In this document: piece after piece, positions 6,337 to 6,676 of the stretch | How positions within the stretch are numbered: the first letter of the stretch is position 1 | Layout of the letters: each line of letters begins with the position of its first letter | Assembly: GCA_020625635.1 (NCBI GenBank) | Contig: JAHLBL010000090.1 | Span: 1-6,676, forward strand | DNA length: 6,676 nucleotides | Source: a bacterium | Lineage (GTDB): Bacteria; Bacillota; Clostridia; Oscillospirales; Acutalibacteraceae | Direction: 5' to 3' | Position numbers and translations under genes: made by a program | Notes under the pieces: generated by a model | Seen by the model: the letters and a program-made list of their open reading frames with translations, nothing else | Told to the model about the DNA's origin: nothing | Database searches by the model: none

Positions 6337-6365
6337 AGTATACCACAAATTCACTGTAAATACAA
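6337..6365 (-). promoter_or_regulatory. Extended -10 promoter for obg-mrnC-yitT
   Basis: On the minus strand TGGTATACT contains an extended -10 (TG-N-TATACT; hexamer at 6337-6342, one mismatch from TATAAT). A weak -35, TTGTAT (6360-6365), lies 17 bp upstream. The promoter lies between the rpmA terminator and the obg ribosome site, about 37 bp upstream of the obg ATG, and so explains how obg is transcribed after rpmA termination. Confidence 0.75.
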
Positions 6366-6379
6366 CTTTTGAATAAAAC

Positions 6380-6404
6380 AAAAAGGGGCGGAAAACCCAC
6401 CCCT
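6380..6404 (-). terminator. Rho-independent terminator after rpmA
   Basis: On the minus strand an 8-bp stem (6404-6397 with 6391-6384: AGGGGTGG and CCGCCCCT, one G-U pair) has a 5-nt loop and is followed by a T run. It lies 17 bp after the rpmA stop. It separates the ribosomal protein transcript from the obg unit, perhaps incompletely. Confidence 0.88.
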
Positions 6405-6421
6405 AAAAGCTTGCAATAATA

Positions 6422-6676
6422 TTACTGCTCAACAGGATAAACGCTCGCGCGCTTTCTGTCCTTGCCCATACGCTCGAAGCGGAGAACACCGTCAACCTTG
6501 GCGAAAAGTGTATCGTCCTTGCCGATGCCTACGTTCTGACCGGGATGAATGTGAGTTCCTCTCTGCTTAACGAGAATGTTGCCCGCGAGAACGTGCTGTC
6601 CGTCAGCTCTCTTAGCGCCGAGACGCTTTGACTCGGAATCACGGCCGTTCTTTGTGGAACCCATACCTTTTTTATG
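6422..6676 (-). CDS. rpmA: 50S ribosomal protein L27 (5' end outside the window)
   Basis: L27 sits near the peptidyl transferase centre of the 50S subunit. The sequence shows the family core GSTKNGRDSESKRLGAKRAD, GNILVKQRGTHIHPGQNVGIG and a C-terminal RFERMGKDRKRASVYPVE. The apparent ATG at 6664 is not the start: the frame stays open to the window edge and reads HKKG before that Met, matching the conserved AHKKGVGS or SKKGVGS block of L27, with Met in the usual Val place. The real start therefore lies beyond 6676. Many Firmicutes carry an N-terminal extension here that the protease Prp removes; whether this one does cannot be seen. In most bacteria rplU and rpmA precede obg, which matches this order. 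Confidence 0.96.
   Translation of the reverse strand, partial: HKKGMGSTKNGRDSESKRLGAKRADGQHVLAGNILVKQRGTHIHPGQNVGIGKDDTLFAKVDGVLRFERMGKDRKRASVYPVEQ

Overview
This is a gene-dense stretch of a low-to-mid-GC bacterial chromosome. It is most likely from an anaerobic gut-type Firmicute of the Clostridia, with Ruminococcaceae/Oscillospiraceae as the best guess. The evidence is the tandem feoA-feoA-feoB iron operon, a Mini-III RNase (a Firmicutes/cyanobacterial enzyme), an Obg with a full C-terminal OCT domain, a YitT-type membrane protein, and an L27 reading HKKG before GSTKNGRD, which fits a Firmicutes-type L27. The lineage is inference; no rRNA marker is present. All genes lie on the minus strand, so transcription runs from high to low coordinates.

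Region by region, in the direction of transcription. (1) 6676-6422: the 3' part of rpmA (L27), whose true start is outside the window, closed by a strong intrinsic terminator at 6404-6380. (2) 6365-3762: an extended -10 promoter, then obg, mrnC and a yitT-family gene, packed 3 and 22 bp apart. With rpmA upstream, this is mainly a large-subunit (50S) assembly neighbourhood: L27, the Obg assembly GTPase and the RNase that matures 23S rRNA ends. The YitT membrane protein is a passenger of unknown role. (3) 3761-3591: an AT-rich spacer with no clear promoter but with a possible 8-codon leader ORF whose stop overlaps the next start. (4) 3590-764: a membrane-anchored or secreted GH25 lysozyme, then 47 bp, then a cytoplasmic type I pullulanase, closed by a very clear intrinsic terminator. 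(5) 742-1: a near-consensus promoter with a palindromic operator across the start site, a leader of about 160 nt with a second, perfect palindrome, feoA (69 aa), feoA (73 aa), a third operator-like site, and the first 18 codons of feoB. This is a metal-repressed ferrous iron uptake operon.

I looked for a hidden or new system and did not find one. The gene content is mostly housekeeping plus ordinary metabolism. The most worthwhile observations are the three matching GTTAG-N6-CTAAY boxes in the feo locus, one of them between feoA and feoB; the possible translationally coupled leader peptide before the lysozyme; and the altered switch II and G5 residues in Obg. No mobile elements, CRISPR arrays, tRNA or rRNA genes were seen.
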